Origin: JBPCMN01 sp013695115
Lineage (GTDB): Bacteria > Actinomycetota > Acidimicrobiia > IMCC26256 > JACDBD01
Reading direction: 5' to 3'
Length of the DNA: 64,000 bases
Assembly: GCA_051002235.1 (NCBI GenBank)
Contig: JBPCMN010000034.1
Location: forward strand, 6,685 to 70,684
This document shows, in pieces, positions 1 to 8,289 of this stretch (its first letter is position 1; each line of letters starts with the position of its first letter). The notes beneath the pieces are model-generated. The model ran no database searches, was not told where the DNA came from, and saw nothing but the letters and a program-made list of their open reading frames with translations. The position numbers and the translations under genes were made by a program.

Positions 1-864
1 GAGCGCGGGTGGGTCGTAGCCGCGGTTCCAGAGCCGCTGAATGAACAGCTTCCAGCACACAACGAGGAAGACCGCGAGGCAGGCGGAGCCGATGAGCGCA
101 CCCCAGAACGCGTCGGTCCACGGCCCGGGCGTCAGGTCCACCCGCTCGACGTAGTCGGGGCCACCCCAACTGACATCCCATCGGGTGTGCGCCTGGAACC
201 GGGCGTAGAACGTCCAGGCGAAGATGCGACACCCGCCGTAGAACAACAGGCCGCGATACAACGCCACGAGGCCCCGCTCGGGAAGATGGAACTTGCGGTG
301 GATCCACGCCCACACCCGCGGGTCGGCGGGCACGATCACGGTACGGAAGTACTCCTTGGTGAGCGTCTGGCGCGCGAAGACCAGCACGACGACGAGCCAG
401 AACATGTCCCAGACCCCGCCGGGGCTCGAGTAGTAGGCGGCGGCGTCGCCGTAACGACCGAGGACGGCGGCGTGTCGCCACATGCCCGTGGTGATCGTGT
501 CGGTCGAGAACGGGAAGAACAGCATCGTTCCGGCGGTGTCGTTGATGTCGGTGACCACGTGGGCGACGTGCCCGATGAGCAGCCCCAGGGCCCAGTTCCG
601 GCTCCGGAAGATCGCCAGCACCAACGTCGAGACCAGCACGCCCCACAGGATCGAGTGCGTGAACCCGGCGCCGGGCCAGCCCCGGTGGAACTGGATCGGG
701 TCGGACCCGCCGATCTTGTAGCTCCCGACCGTGAAGCCGTAGACGAACCCCTTGGTGAAGAGGTCGGGGAGGAACGCGCCCAGGGCGCACGCGAGGAACG
801 ACATCCGCAGACCGACGTGCTTCTGGATGAAGTAGTTCTCGAGCTCGTGCGTCGCCCAGCTCAC
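1..864 (-). CDS. YdjM-like membrane metal-dependent hydrolase (3' end off window)
   Basis: The frame starts at GTG 864 and is still open at base 1, so the C-terminus is missing; 288 codons are visible. The N-terminal part has THELENY, a hydrophobic segment ending FLPDLF (about residues 31-36), FTHS (68-71) and GHVAHVVTD (98-106). This His/Asp pattern around membrane segments is that of the YdjM/YbcI family of membrane-bound metal-dependent hydrolases, whose substrates are largely unknown. Further hydrophobic stretches follow to the edge. The start overlaps the stop of the upstream small gene as GTGA, so the three genes 1312-1 are probably one translationally coupled operon. The family call rests on motif recognition only. 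Confidence 0.7.
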   Translation of the reverse strand, partial: MSWATHELENYFIQKHVGLRMSFLACALGAFLPDLFTKGFVYGFTVGSYKIGGSDPIQFHRGWPGAGFTHSILWGVLVSTLVLAIFRSRNWALGLLIGHVAHVVTDINDTAGTMLFFPFSTDTITTGMWRHAAVLGRYGDAAAYYSSPGGVWDMFWLVVVLVFARQTLTKEYFRTVIVPADPRVWAWIHRKFHLPERGLVALYRGLLFYGGCRIFAWTFYARFQAHTRWDVSWGGPDYVERVDLTPGPWTDAFWGALIGSACLAVFLVVCWKLFIQRLWNRGYDPPAL

Positions 865-1055
865 CGGGCCCACCTCGCCCGGAGCCGACGGAGCCACGTG
901 GGAACGAGGTAGACGACCAGCAGCGGGAAGAGCGGGCCCACGATCCAGTTGAGGACGATGGTCTTGAAGACATAGCCCAGCGCGATGTAGACGACCACCG
1001 CGACCGCGTACAGCACGCCTTCTTCGTGGTCGCGCCAGAGGCAACGCGGGCTCAC
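861..1055 (-). CDS. small two-helix membrane protein
   Basis: A 64-residue protein starting at GTG 1055. It has two hydrophobic stretches (about residues 15-28 and 34-52) and a basic Arg-rich tail. I do not recognise a family. It overlaps its upstream neighbour (stop at 1052) and its downstream neighbour (start at 864) by 4 bp each as GTGA. That tight coupling makes it likely to be a real gene working with the YdjM-like protein. Function unknown. Confidence 0.55.
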   Translation of the reverse strand: MSPRCLWRDHEEGVLYAVAVVVYIALGYVFKTIVLNWIVGPLFPLLVVYLVPTWLRRLRARWAR

Positions 1056-1312
1056 TCGACCAGGCTGGGGGCCATCACGGGAGGTGACGGCTCACTCGGG
1101 CCGGGGCCGAGGACGGTGTCGGGATCGAGGCCGAGACCGGCGATGAACGCGACGTCCTGCATGTGGGCGCTGGCCTTGCGCTCGGCCCGGCTCGACAGCT
1201 GCACGAGCCCGAGCGCCGCGCCGACCTGGCGGGCACCGTGCGTCGCCGCGCCGGCGACGATGGCGCCGTTCACGACGAGGAACTCGGTGCTGGTCACGCA
1301 GTTCATGCACAT
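1052..1312 (-). CDS. small hypothetical protein, first gene of the YdjM-like operon
   Basis: An 86-residue product starting at ATG 1312. The N-terminus carries two cysteines (MCMNC) followed by a mildly hydrophobic, Ala/Gly-rich stretch (about residues 11-37) that may be one membrane segment; the tail is Pro-rich. No known domain is recognised. A possible -10 (TAACGT) lies 9 nt upstream of the start, in the short gap after the GDPD gene, and the stop overlaps the start of the next gene. The gene is supported mainly by this arrangement. Confidence 0.45.
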   Translation of the reverse strand: MCMNCVTSTEFLVVNGAIVAGAATHGARQVGAALGLVQLSSRAERKASAHMQDVAFIAGLGLDPDTVLGPGPSEPSPPVMAPSLVE

Positions 1313-1324
1313 CGGCCGCGGACG

Positions 1325-2029
1325 TTACCACCGGGCCAATCGGGCCCGGGCCTCACCCGGCCACTCAGTGGTGAACCCGGCGAGCGGCGAAGCCGCCGTC
1401 AGGATGCGCTCCTGTTGCTCGAGGTCGTGGAAGCCGGTGTAGACGCGCAAGCCGGCGTCGCGGGCCCCGTCGAACACCTTCGCCCCCACCCGGCGCGGGT
1501 TCACGGCCACGCTGTCGGCACCCCACTCGCGGGCATCGGCGAGGAGGCCGGCGACATCGTCGGAGGGCTGCTCGCCCCGCATCAACACAATCTCGAGATC
1601 AGGTGCCTCGCGGGCGAAGAACCGGACGACCGGCTCGTCGTTGGTCCAGATCTGAACAGTCAGCCCGTCGCCCGCCGACCGCACTGTGTCGAGCACCGCG
1701 CCCGTCGCGCCTTCTTCCTTGAGCTCGACCGCGAACACCAGGCCGGGACGGGCGGCGCCGAAGGCGTCAGCCAGGGTCGGCACCCGCTCGCCGTTGGTCA
1801 GGCGGAGCCGCGCGACGCACTTGGCCGTCATCCACCGGATCGGGATCGGCCAGCGCGCGGTTCGCACCGGGATCAGGTCGTGCATGACGATCGCGACCCC
1901 GTCGCGCGTGCGGCGCACGTCGATCTCGACCCCGTCGGCGCCGAGCTCGGGCGCCCGCCGGATGGCCGAGAGGCTGTTCTCGGCCCCGCCATGGGCGCCG
2001 GCACGGTGGGCGAGGATCACGGGCAGCAC
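1325..2029 (-). CDS. glycerophosphodiester phosphodiesterase family protein
   Basis: A 234-residue protein, the usual size for bacterial GDPD enzymes, which hydrolyse glycerophosphodiesters to glycerol-3-phosphate and an alcohol. Near the N-terminus LAHRAGAHGGAENS corresponds to the family HRG...PENT motif. It is followed by GADGVEIDVRRTRDG and VIVMHD, which carry the Glu/Asp metal ligands and the second catalytic His. GTG 2029 was chosen because it directly precedes the first TIM-barrel strand; the frame stays open upstream, but that would run into the divergent PAP2 gene. The HRAG variant replaces the more common HRGG. There is no signal peptide, so it is probably cytoplasmic. Confidence 0.85.
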   Translation of the reverse strand: MLPVILAHRAGAHGGAENSLSAIRRAPELGADGVEIDVRRTRDGVAIVMHDLIPVRTARWPIPIRWMTAKCVARLRLTNGERVPTLADAFGAARPGLVFAVELKEEGATGAVLDTVRSAGDGLTVQIWTNDEPVVRFFAREAPDLEIVLMRGEQPSDDVAGLLADAREWGADSVAVNPRRVGAKVFDGARDAGLRVYTGFHDLEQQERILTAASPLAGFTTEWPGEARARLARW

Positions 2030-2078
2030 GCCGGGAGTTTCGCGCGCGAACACACGCCGCCCGATATCGTCCGCGCCC

Positions 2079-2747
2079 GTGCGTCGCCCGCCAACCCGCG
2101 ACCGTCTCGCCCGACCGGTGCGCGCCCTGGAACGTCGAGCCGGCATCGCAGTCGTCGCGTTCGCGGTCACCGCCGTGCTCGTGAACGGTGGTGACGTCCC
2201 GGGTGCGGAGGTCGACGGGTTCCGCGTGGTGGCTCGGCTCCCGGACCTGTTGGCCCCGCCGATCCGCGCCCTGATGCAACTCGGGACACTCCCGGCCGTC
2301 GGAGTCGCGGCGGGCATCCTCCTCTGGGCGCGCCGGCGGTGGCAGGCGACGGCCGCCGTGATCGTGGCCGGTCTCGCCGCCCGCTTCGCGTCCGACGGCC
2401 TCAAGGACGTGTTCGAGCGACCCCGGCCGCTCGCGTCAGTGACCGATGTCGTGCCGCGCGACACGGCCGAGGGGCTCGGGTACCCGTCGACCCACGCGGC
2501 GGTGGCCTTCGCGATCGCGGGTGTAGTCGTGTGGTGGCTGCCCCGCCGGTGGCGGCCCGCCGCGTGGGCGGTCGCGGCAATGGTGGGGGTCGCGCGCGTC
2601 TACGTCGGCGTCCACTACCCGCTCGACGTGGTGGGCGGCGCCGCGGTAGGCGTCGTGATGGCCTCGGTCGCGGTGGCCTTGTTCGGCGTACCGGGTCGGG
2701 ACCCTCGCAACGCGAGCAGCCGCTCGAGCAGCACCGCGAGGCCGTAG
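2079..2747 (+). CDS. PAP2-family membrane phosphatase
   Basis: About 222 residues with several membrane segments. The phosphatidic acid phosphatase type 2 signature appears in order: KDVFERPRP, GYPSTHAAVAF with the catalytic His, and RVYVGVHYPLDVVGG with the second His. Such enzymes dephosphorylate lipid phosphates such as phosphatidate or undecaprenyl diphosphate. GTG 2079 leaves 49 bp to the divergent GDPD gene; GTG 2118 is an alternative start. The last 130 bp overlap the 3' end of the convergent PAP2-like gene on the other strand, and the tail here (after GVPGRDPR) looks unstructured. Confidence 0.8.
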   Translation: MRRPPTRDRLARPVRALERRAGIAVVAFAVTAVLVNGGDVPGAEVDGFRVVARLPDLLAPPIRALMQLGTLPAVGVAAGILLWARRRWQATAAVIVAGLAARFASDGLKDVFERPRPLASVTDVVPRDTAEGLGYPSTHAAVAFAIAGVVVWWLPRRWRPAAWAVAAMVGVARVYVGVHYPLDVVGGAAVGVVMASVAVALFGVPGRDPRNASSRSSSTARP

Positions 2748-3490
2748 GCGCCGGCGAGGAGCGCGCAGCCGGCGGCGATGTCGATCAGTCGGTGCTGCCC
2801 GGTGACGGTGACCGCGAAGAACGAAAGGACTGTGTGCCCGATCAACGCGACCTTTTGCCAGCGGCGGCGCGCCAGTGGCCAGACCGCCAGCACCGACCAC
2901 GCCGCCCAGCCCACGTGGAGGCTCGGCATCCCCGCGTAGGGATTGCCGTGGCTGCCCAGGTACTCGTCGGTCGGTTCGCCGTCGGGCTCGTACTCGATGC
3001 GCTGCGGTCCCCCGAAGTTGAAGTACTCGGCCTTGGTGTCGATGATCCCGTAGCGCGCCGGCATGTTCGCCGGGGGCATGAGCGGGTAGAGCCAGAAGCC
3101 GAGGAGAGCGAGCGGGAGCATGAAGACGAACGCGTTGCGCCAGCGCACGTAGCGCTTCGGTGCCGCCCGGTACAGCCAGACGAAGCACACGATCGTGACC
3201 ACCATGTGCGGCGGCCCGTGGTAGACGTTCGCCAGCCCGACCAGCGCCCGGTGCGGGAGGAACCACTGCTGGATCGTCCGCTCGTGGTCCAGCCACAGCA
3301 GCTGCTCGAGCCGGAGAACCTGCTTCGCGTGCCGGAACGCGACGTGGGTGGAGCCCTGCAAGGGACCGTTCCGGACCCACGTGTACACCTGGTAGATCGC
3401 GCGCAGCGCCACGATCTCCACGATCCAGCCGCCGCGGAAGCGGCGCGCCAGGGGTCCCTCGGTGGCGGGTCTCTCCGTGGCGTCGGTCAC
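2615..3490 (-). CDS. PAP2-type inositolphosphotransferase/phosphatase-like membrane protein
   Basis: A 291-residue polytopic protein with a GTG start. It has hydrophobic segments throughout, and the core motifs GMPSLHVGWAAW and VTGQHRLIDIAAG carry the two PAP2 histidines. The overall plan, with an Arg-rich N-terminus and a long loop before the SLH motif, resembles the Aur1/Ipt1-like PAP2 subfamily found in many actinobacteria. The disordered C-terminal tail (Thr/Ala/Pro-rich) overlaps the end of the convergent PAP2 gene. A -10-like TAGCAT lies 9 nt upstream of the start, facing the promoter of the next gene. Confidence 0.75.
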   Translation of the reverse strand: MTDATERPATEGPLARRFRGGWIVEIVALRAIYQVYTWVRNGPLQGSTHVAFRHAKQVLRLEQLLWLDHERTIQQWFLPHRALVGLANVYHGPPHMVVTIVCFVWLYRAAPKRYVRWRNAFVFMLPLALLGFWLYPLMPPANMPARYGIIDTKAEYFNFGGPQRIEYEPDGEPTDEYLGSHGNPYAGMPSLHVGWAAWSVLAVWPLARRRWQKVALIGHTVLSFFAVTVTGQHRLIDIAAGCALLAGAYGLAVLLERLLALRGSRPGTPNKATATEAITTPTAAPPTTSSG

Positions 3491-3533
3491 GGGACGGTGA
3501 TGCTACCGGTCGGTTCAGATCGATTCCGCCGCG

Positions 3534-3539
3534 TACAGT
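3534..3539 (+). promoter_or_regulatory. -10 element of a leaderless promoter
   Basis: TACAGT ends 7 nt before ATG 3547 and there is no Shine-Dalgarno sequence between. This places the transcription start at or next to the start codon, as expected for a leaderless actinobacterial message. Confidence 0.45.
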
Positions 3540-3546
3540 CGCCCGG

Positions 3547-5823
3547 ATGCCAATGAGGCCGGTCTTCGCGGTCGCGGCGATCGCCGGCGCGCTGCTGTCG
3601 CAGTCATCGCCCGCGGCCACGAGCTCTTCCTCTGCACGCGTCGAGCGCGTGCTGGTGGTGACGTTGCCGAACGTGTCGTGGGCCGACTTCGACCGCATGG
3701 ACCTGCCCAACCTCGACCGGCTCTTCCGCGAGTCGGCCATCGGCGACCTCACGACCCGGGCGAGCCTCGACCGGCGCGCGACGCGCTTGGGCGACGGCTA
3801 CATCACGCTCGGGGCCGGGACCCGCGCGATCGGTGACAACGGCACGACGGATGGGCTCGGACTCGGCGTCGATGAGCCCTTCGGGGTCGACACCGCCGGC
3901 GTCGTGTTCGAGCGGCGGACGGGGCGGACCGTGACCGAGGGTGTCGTCCAGATGGGGATCGCCGACATCGTCGACCGTAACGAGGCGCTGCCGTTCGACG
4001 CCGAGCCCGGCGCGCTCGGGGAGGCCCTCACGGACGCGGGCTACGCGCAAGCGGTCATCGCCAACGCCGACGGCAGCGAGCCCAGCGACGTGCCGCCGGT
4101 CTACCGCCGCCAGGCGGTCAGCGCGCTCATGGACGAGGACGGCGTGGTCCCGGGTGGGGCGGTTGGGCCCGAGCTCCTGGTCGAGGACCGGGGCGCGGTG
4201 TTCGGGCTCCGCTACGACAACGAAGCGGTCGTCGCCGCGTTCGACGAGGTGTGGAAGCGGGAGTCGGTCGTCCTGGTCGAGGCGTCCGAACTGGCCCGGA
4301 CCGATGCCTATCGGGGCTCCGCCACCCCCGCCCGACGCAAGCAGTTGACCGCGGACGCCTTGCGGCAGTCGGACGAGCTGGTCGGCGATCTCCTCGGCCG
4401 GATCGATCCCGAACGCGATGCCGTGGTGGTGGTCGGACCGGCGCACCCGCAGCGGGAGATCACGCTCACGGTGGCCGCGTTGCGTGCCCCCGGCGTCGAG
4501 CCCGGGCTGCTCCGTTCCGCGACCACGCGCCGATCGGGTTTCGTGCAGCTCGTCGACGTGGCGCCCACGATCCTCGACCTACTCGACATCGACCGGCCGA
4601 CATCGATGGAGGGCCGTCCGTTCGAAGTGGGGCGCGAGGGCGGAAGCGCTTCGGATCGGCGCGACTTCCTCGTCGACGCCGACGAGGCCGCCCGGTTCCG
4701 AGACGGACACGGGAGCCAGGTGACGACGGTGTTCGTCGTGGGCCAGCTCGCGGTGGCGGTGGCCGCGGCACTGTGGCTGATGGGGCGGGTGCGCGGGCGC
4801 GGCGTCGCCGGCGCGCTCCGGGGGACGGCGCTCGCGCTCCTCGGCTTCTTGCCGGCCGTGTACCTCGCCCGCACTCTGCCCTTCCACGACCTCGGAGCCG
4901 CCCTGTACTGGGTGTTCCTCGTGTCGGTTGCACTCGCGCTCGCGGCCGCGTACGAGGTCGTGGGGCACAACGATCCTCGAGATTCCGTCCTGGCCGCGCT
5001 GGCGGTCACGGTGGGTGTGCTGGTCGTCGACGTCCTGCTCGGCGCGCCGCTCCAACTCAACAGCGCGTTCGGATACTCACCGACCGTCGCCGGTCGCTTC
5101 GCGGGCTTCGGGAACCTCGCCTACGCCGCGCTGGCGGGCTCGACGGTGTTGTTGGCGGCCTTCCTCGCCAATCGCATCGGTCGGCGGCGCGGGGCGTGGG
5201 CGGGCGTGGCCGTGCTGGCGGTCGTTCTCGTCGTCGACGGGATGCCGTTCTGGGGCTCTGACGTCGGCGGGGTGCTGTCGATGGCGCCGGCGTTCGCGAT
5301 CACCGGCATCCTGCTGCTCGGCTGGCAGGTGCGCCTGCGGGTCGTGGCGCTGGTCGCGGTCGGCACCGTGCTCGCGCTGGGCGGGTTCGCGCTCATCGAC
5401 CTCGCCCGGCCGGTCGACAAGCGCACCCACCTGGGGCGCCTCGTCGTGCTCTTCGGAGACGAGGGCGTGGCGGGTGTCGCCACGATCATCGAGCGGAAGC
5501 TCGGCTCGAGCCTCGAGACCCTTTCGACGTCGGTGTGGGGCCTGATCGTGCCGGTCGCGCTGGTTTTCCTCGCCTATCTGGCGCGGCGTTCGCCGGTCAG
5601 CCTGCGCGACCTGACTGCGCGCTTCCCCGAGCTGCAGGCCGCGATCGTCGGCGTGTTGGTGCTGGCGGTGTTGGGCTTCACGCTCAACGACTCGGGGATC
5701 GCCGTCCCCGGCGTCATGCTGGGCACCTTGACCTCGGTGCTGGTGGTCGTGCTGACGCGGGTGCGCGAGGGGACGGGCGAGAAGGTCGTGCCCCGGCAGC
5801 CCTCGGGCGTGCGCCGGGGGTGA
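3547..5823 (+). CDS. alkaline-phosphatase-superfamily membrane protein
   Basis: A 758-residue protein in two halves. After a signal-like N-terminus (hydrophobic, then AAT), residues to about 380 form a soluble domain with LVVTLPNVSWADFDR near the start and VQLVDVAPTILDLLDID near the end. This is the layout of type I phosphodiesterase/sulfatase-like enzymes. The second half (from about residue 395) is a run of about ten hydrophobic segments. The same fold-plus-membrane design is common in actinobacteria and of unknown substrate. Loss of some metal ligands cannot be judged by eye. It is probably an envelope protein with the soluble domain outside the cell. Confidence 0.6.
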   Translation: MPMRPVFAVAAIAGALLSQSSPAATSSSSARVERVLVVTLPNVSWADFDRMDLPNLDRLFRESAIGDLTTRASLDRRATRLGDGYITLGAGTRAIGDNGTTDGLGLGVDEPFGVDTAGVVFERRTGRTVTEGVVQMGIADIVDRNEALPFDAEPGALGEALTDAGYAQAVIANADGSEPSDVPPVYRRQAVSALMDEDGVVPGGAVGPELLVEDRGAVFGLRYDNEAVVAAFDEVWKRESVVLVEASELARTDAYRGSATPARRKQLTADALRQSDELVGDLLGRIDPERDAVVVVGPAHPQREITLTVAALRAPGVEPGLLRSATTRRSGFVQLVDVAPTILDLLDIDRPTSMEGRPFEVGREGGSASDRRDFLVDADEAARFRDGHGSQVTTVFVVGQLAVAVAAALWLMGRVRGRGVAGALRGTALALLGFLPAVYLARTLPFHDLGAALYWVFLVSVALALAAAYEVVGHNDPRDSVLAALAVTVGVLVVDVLLGAPLQLNSAFGYSPTVAGRFAGFGNLAYAALAGSTVLLAAFLANRIGRRRGAWAGVAVLAVVLVVDGMPFWGSDVGGVLSMAPAFAITGILLLGWQVRLRVVALVAVGTVLALGGFALIDLARPVDKRTHLGRLVVLFGDEGVAGVATIIERKLGSSLETLSTSVWGLIVPVALVFLAYLARRSPVSLRDLTARFPELQAAIVGVLVLAVLGFTLNDSGIAVPGVMLGTLTSVLVVVLTRVREGTGEKVVPRQPSGVRRG

Positions 5824-5944
5824 TGTGTCGCCGGCGGGGCGATCGGGAACGCTCCGAGAGGCGGCATCGTTGTCATGCGTGTCAGAATGGCTCGGCCCGG
5901 CGCTCCGAAAACCTCCCCTTCCATCTGGCCCGTTCGGCTTGGTG

Positions 5945-7462
5945 ATGAACCGACAGCTCGAGTCTCCAGCGGCGGTTGCCGCTCCTGCGACGCCGCGAGC
6001 CGGCGCGCCCTGGACCCGCGCCCAGATGCTGCAGGTGTTCCTCCTGTTGCTGCTGCTGGCGCTGGCGTTGCGGGTGCCGGGCTACGTCGTCGACGTCTTC
6101 AACACCGACGAGACGTTCCTGGCCACCCAGGCCGAGGTCATCAACGACGGCGGCCAGATCTACCAGGAGGCAGTCGACCGCAAGCCGCCGCTGGTCCCGT
6201 ACATCTACGCCGCCACCTTCCGGACATTCGGGACGACCGCGCTGTGGTCGGTGCGGGTCATGGCGGCGGTGGCGGTCGCGCTGACCGGCTTGCTCGTGGC
6301 GGCGGAGGCCCGATCCCGGTACGGGCGGCGGGCGGGGTGGCTGGCCGGGATCCTGCTGGTCTTGGCCACGGGGGCGTTCGTCCCCCAGGACGGGCAGGCC
6401 GCCAACTTCGAGATCTTCATGCTCCCGCCGATGACCGCGGCGGTCCTATTCGCGCGGCGCGGCCGCGGGTTCCTCGCGGGTGGGGCGGTGGCGGTCGCCA
6501 CGCTGGCGAAACAGACGGGGGCGGCGACGCTGCTTCCCGTCCTCTACCTCCTCTGGAAGTTCAGGGGTCGCCGCGCCGCCGGCGACGCGCTGGCCGGCTT
6601 CGCCCTGCCCGTGGCCCTCGTCGCGCTGCTCGTCGGCCCGGGCCAGCTCCTGTTCTGGGCGGTGCTGGGCAACGGCAGCTACCTCAGTGTCGGGTCGGCC
6701 TCGGTGCGGGTCGTGGTGCTGTGCGTGGGGATGACGATCTTCTTCGCCGCGCTCAACCTGCCGATCATCTGGGCGTTGCCGCAGGCGTGGCAGGAGCGCC
6801 GTACCCACGGGCAGGGTGACACCGACCTCTGGCTCTGGCTGGCGTCGGCGGTCCTGTCGGTCATGGTCGGCTTCCGCTTCTTCGGCCACTACTACCTGCA
6901 GCTGCTTCCCCCGCTCGCTCTGTTGAGCGCGGGTGTGCTGGCACGCGCGTCCCGCCAGCTCGCGAAGCGCCTCGTGGTCGGGTCGGCGTCGATGGCCCTG
7001 CTGTTGGTGCTGCTGGCGTTCCCCGAACAGCCGGTCGAGCACCCCGAGTATCGCAACGCCGCCGAGTTCACGGCCACCCATGCGGGGCCGGACGACCGGA
7101 TCCTGGTGTGGGGGCACGTGCCCGAGATCTACTGGGCCTCGGGTTCGCGGCCTGCCACCCGCTTCCTGACGAACCGGTTCCTCACCGGCTCGTGGAGCGG
7201 GCGTGCGCAGGAGGCGGTCTCGGAGGACACGGCGACGCCGGGTGCGTGGCAGCTGTTCTTCGAGGACTTCGCCAGCCATCCGCCCCGCTACATCCTCGAC
7301 GCATCAATCTCCGGGATTCGCGAGTCGGAGCACTACCCGATCTCGGCCTACCCGACCTTCGCCGCGATCGTGTTCCGGGAGTACCGCTACGTCGAGTTCA
7401 TCGACGGCATCACCATCTACGAGCGCGTCCCCAACCCGCCCTTCCGCACCGCCGTCTGGTAG
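5945..7462 (+). CDS. family 39-type membrane glycosyltransferase (PMT_2)
   Basis: A 505-residue polytopic protein. After the first membrane segment come FNTDET and a few residues later DRKPPLVPYIYA. This acidic residue plus K-PPL-Y pattern is typical of ArnT/PMT-like transferases that use polyprenyl-phosphate sugars on the outer face of the membrane. About ten membrane segments follow, then a C-terminal soluble part containing LVWGHVPEIYWASG. ATG 5945 (or the adjacent GTG 5942) was preferred over upstream codons because it precedes the cytoplasmic tail of the first helix. It may be co-transcribed with the preceding membrane phosphatase-like gene, 121 bp upstream. Confidence 0.75.
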   Translation: MNRQLESPAAVAAPATPRAGAPWTRAQMLQVFLLLLLLALALRVPGYVVDVFNTDETFLATQAEVINDGGQIYQEAVDRKPPLVPYIYAATFRTFGTTALWSVRVMAAVAVALTGLLVAAEARSRYGRRAGWLAGILLVLATGAFVPQDGQAANFEIFMLPPMTAAVLFARRGRGFLAGGAVAVATLAKQTGAATLLPVLYLLWKFRGRRAAGDALAGFALPVALVALLVGPGQLLFWAVLGNGSYLSVGSASVRVVVLCVGMTIFFAALNLPIIWALPQAWQERRTHGQGDTDLWLWLASAVLSVMVGFRFFGHYYLQLLPPLALLSAGVLARASRQLAKRLVVGSASMALLLVLLAFPEQPVEHPEYRNAAEFTATHAGPDDRILVWGHVPEIYWASGSRPATRFLTNRFLTGSWSGRAQEAVSEDTATPGAWQLFFEDFASHPPRYILDASISGIRESEHYPISAYPTFAAIVFREYRYVEFIDGITIYERVPNPPFRTAVW

Positions 7463-7502
7463 CAGTCAGAGGCGCCATCCACCGGCTCGCTGCCAGGATT
7501 GT

Positions 7503-7565
7503 GCGGGAGCGGCGAGCGACCCGTTGTGGCGGCGGCAGGTACCCTGCCGCCGAGCGAGTGCGACT
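7503..7565. repeat. class 1 GC-rich palindromic element (copy A)
   Basis: A 10-bp stem CGGCGGCAGG (7530-7539) and CCTGCCGCCG (7543-7552) closes a TAC loop. It is flanked by GGAGCGGCGAGCGA upstream and AGCGAG downstream. It lies between two convergent genes, where it could also end transcription from both sides. Related copies are at 8435, 8850, 46637 and 54423. Confidence 0.7.
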
Positions 7566-8289
7566 AGACAAGAGGCCAGGGGACTGAGTGATATCCCGGC
7601 TCCGGTTCCGGCAGCGTTCCCGTTGTCAGCAGCTCGGCGGCGCGCTGCTGCATGGCCTCGAGTTCGAGCGGCGACAGCAGCGGCGTGAGCGGGTCGACGA
7701 CCGTGGCGTCGAGCTGGGCGACCCGGCACACGTCGTCGGCGATGACGGGATCGATGCGCTCGCCGGCGAAGTCCCAGATCACGGTGCGGAGCTTCCACGC
7801 CGGGTGGAACGTGAGCCCGTGGTCGATGCCGAGGATGCCGCCGTCGGGCCGGCTGCGCAGGCAGTGACCGCCCTTGCGGTCGGCGTTGTTGACCAGCACG
7901 TCGAACACCGCGAAACGGCGGAAGCGGTCGGCGTGCTGTTCGAGGAGGGTGAAGTAGTGCTCCTCGGGATCGTGGTCGACGAAACGTTGCACCATGCCCT
8001 CGCCCAGCGGGCCGTCGCGCAACACGGTGGCGGGGATCAGGCCCCAGCCGAGCGCGGCCGACAGCTCGTACGTCGCGACCTCGCGCTCGCAGAGCGTCCC
8101 GTTGGGGAAGTCCCACAGCGGTCGCTCGCCCCGGCGGGGCTTGTACACCGCCGCGACCTCCGCGCCGTTGTTGCGGACGCGTGCCAGGAAGGTCGCATTG
8201 GACGCGTAGTGCATGCGTCCGAGCACCTCGAGCTCGCCGACGGCGAGCTCCTCGGCGGCGGCGGAGTCGCTCAGTTCCAGCGGGGGCAC
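7564..8289 (-). CDS. SCO1664-family protein (TIGR03843 type)
   Basis: A 241-residue protein with a GTG start that overlaps the 3' end of the DUF3090 gene by 19 bp. VYKPRRGERPLWDFP, FDVLVNNADRKGGH and GIDHGLTFH mark the actinobacterial SCO1664 family. These motifs are reminiscent of phosphatidylinositol 3/4-kinase-like catalytic loops (NADRKGGH and the following DHG). The biochemical role is not established. In actinobacteria this family recurs beside DUF3090 and an MSMEG_4193-type phosphatase, and all three are present here in order on one strand, which strongly supports the identification. Confidence 0.85.
   Translation of the reverse strand: MPPLELSDSAAAEELAVGELEVLGRMHYASNATFLARVRNNGAEVAAVYKPRRGERPLWDFPNGTLCEREVATYELSAALGWGLIPATVLRDGPLGEGMVQRFVDHDPEEHYFTLLEQHADRFRRFAVFDVLVNNADRKGGHCLRSRPDGGILGIDHGLTFHPAWKLRTVIWDFAGERIDPVIADDVCRVAQLDATVVDPLTPLLSPLELEAMQQRAAELLTTGTLPEPEPGYHSVPWPLV

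Noticed and set aside
187..912. Long plus-strand open frames across the first kilobase
   Set aside because: The minus strand here encodes a protein with YdjM-family motifs and membrane segments. The plus-strand translation is low-complexity, Arg/Pro/His-rich and without domain features, as expected from an antisense frame in GC-rich DNA. The same holds for most long antisense frames elsewhere in the window.
2615..2747. One of the two convergent PAP2 genes being spurious because their 3' ends overlap by 130 bp
   Set aside because: Both have complete catalytic motifs well outside the overlap; only their disordered tails overlap.
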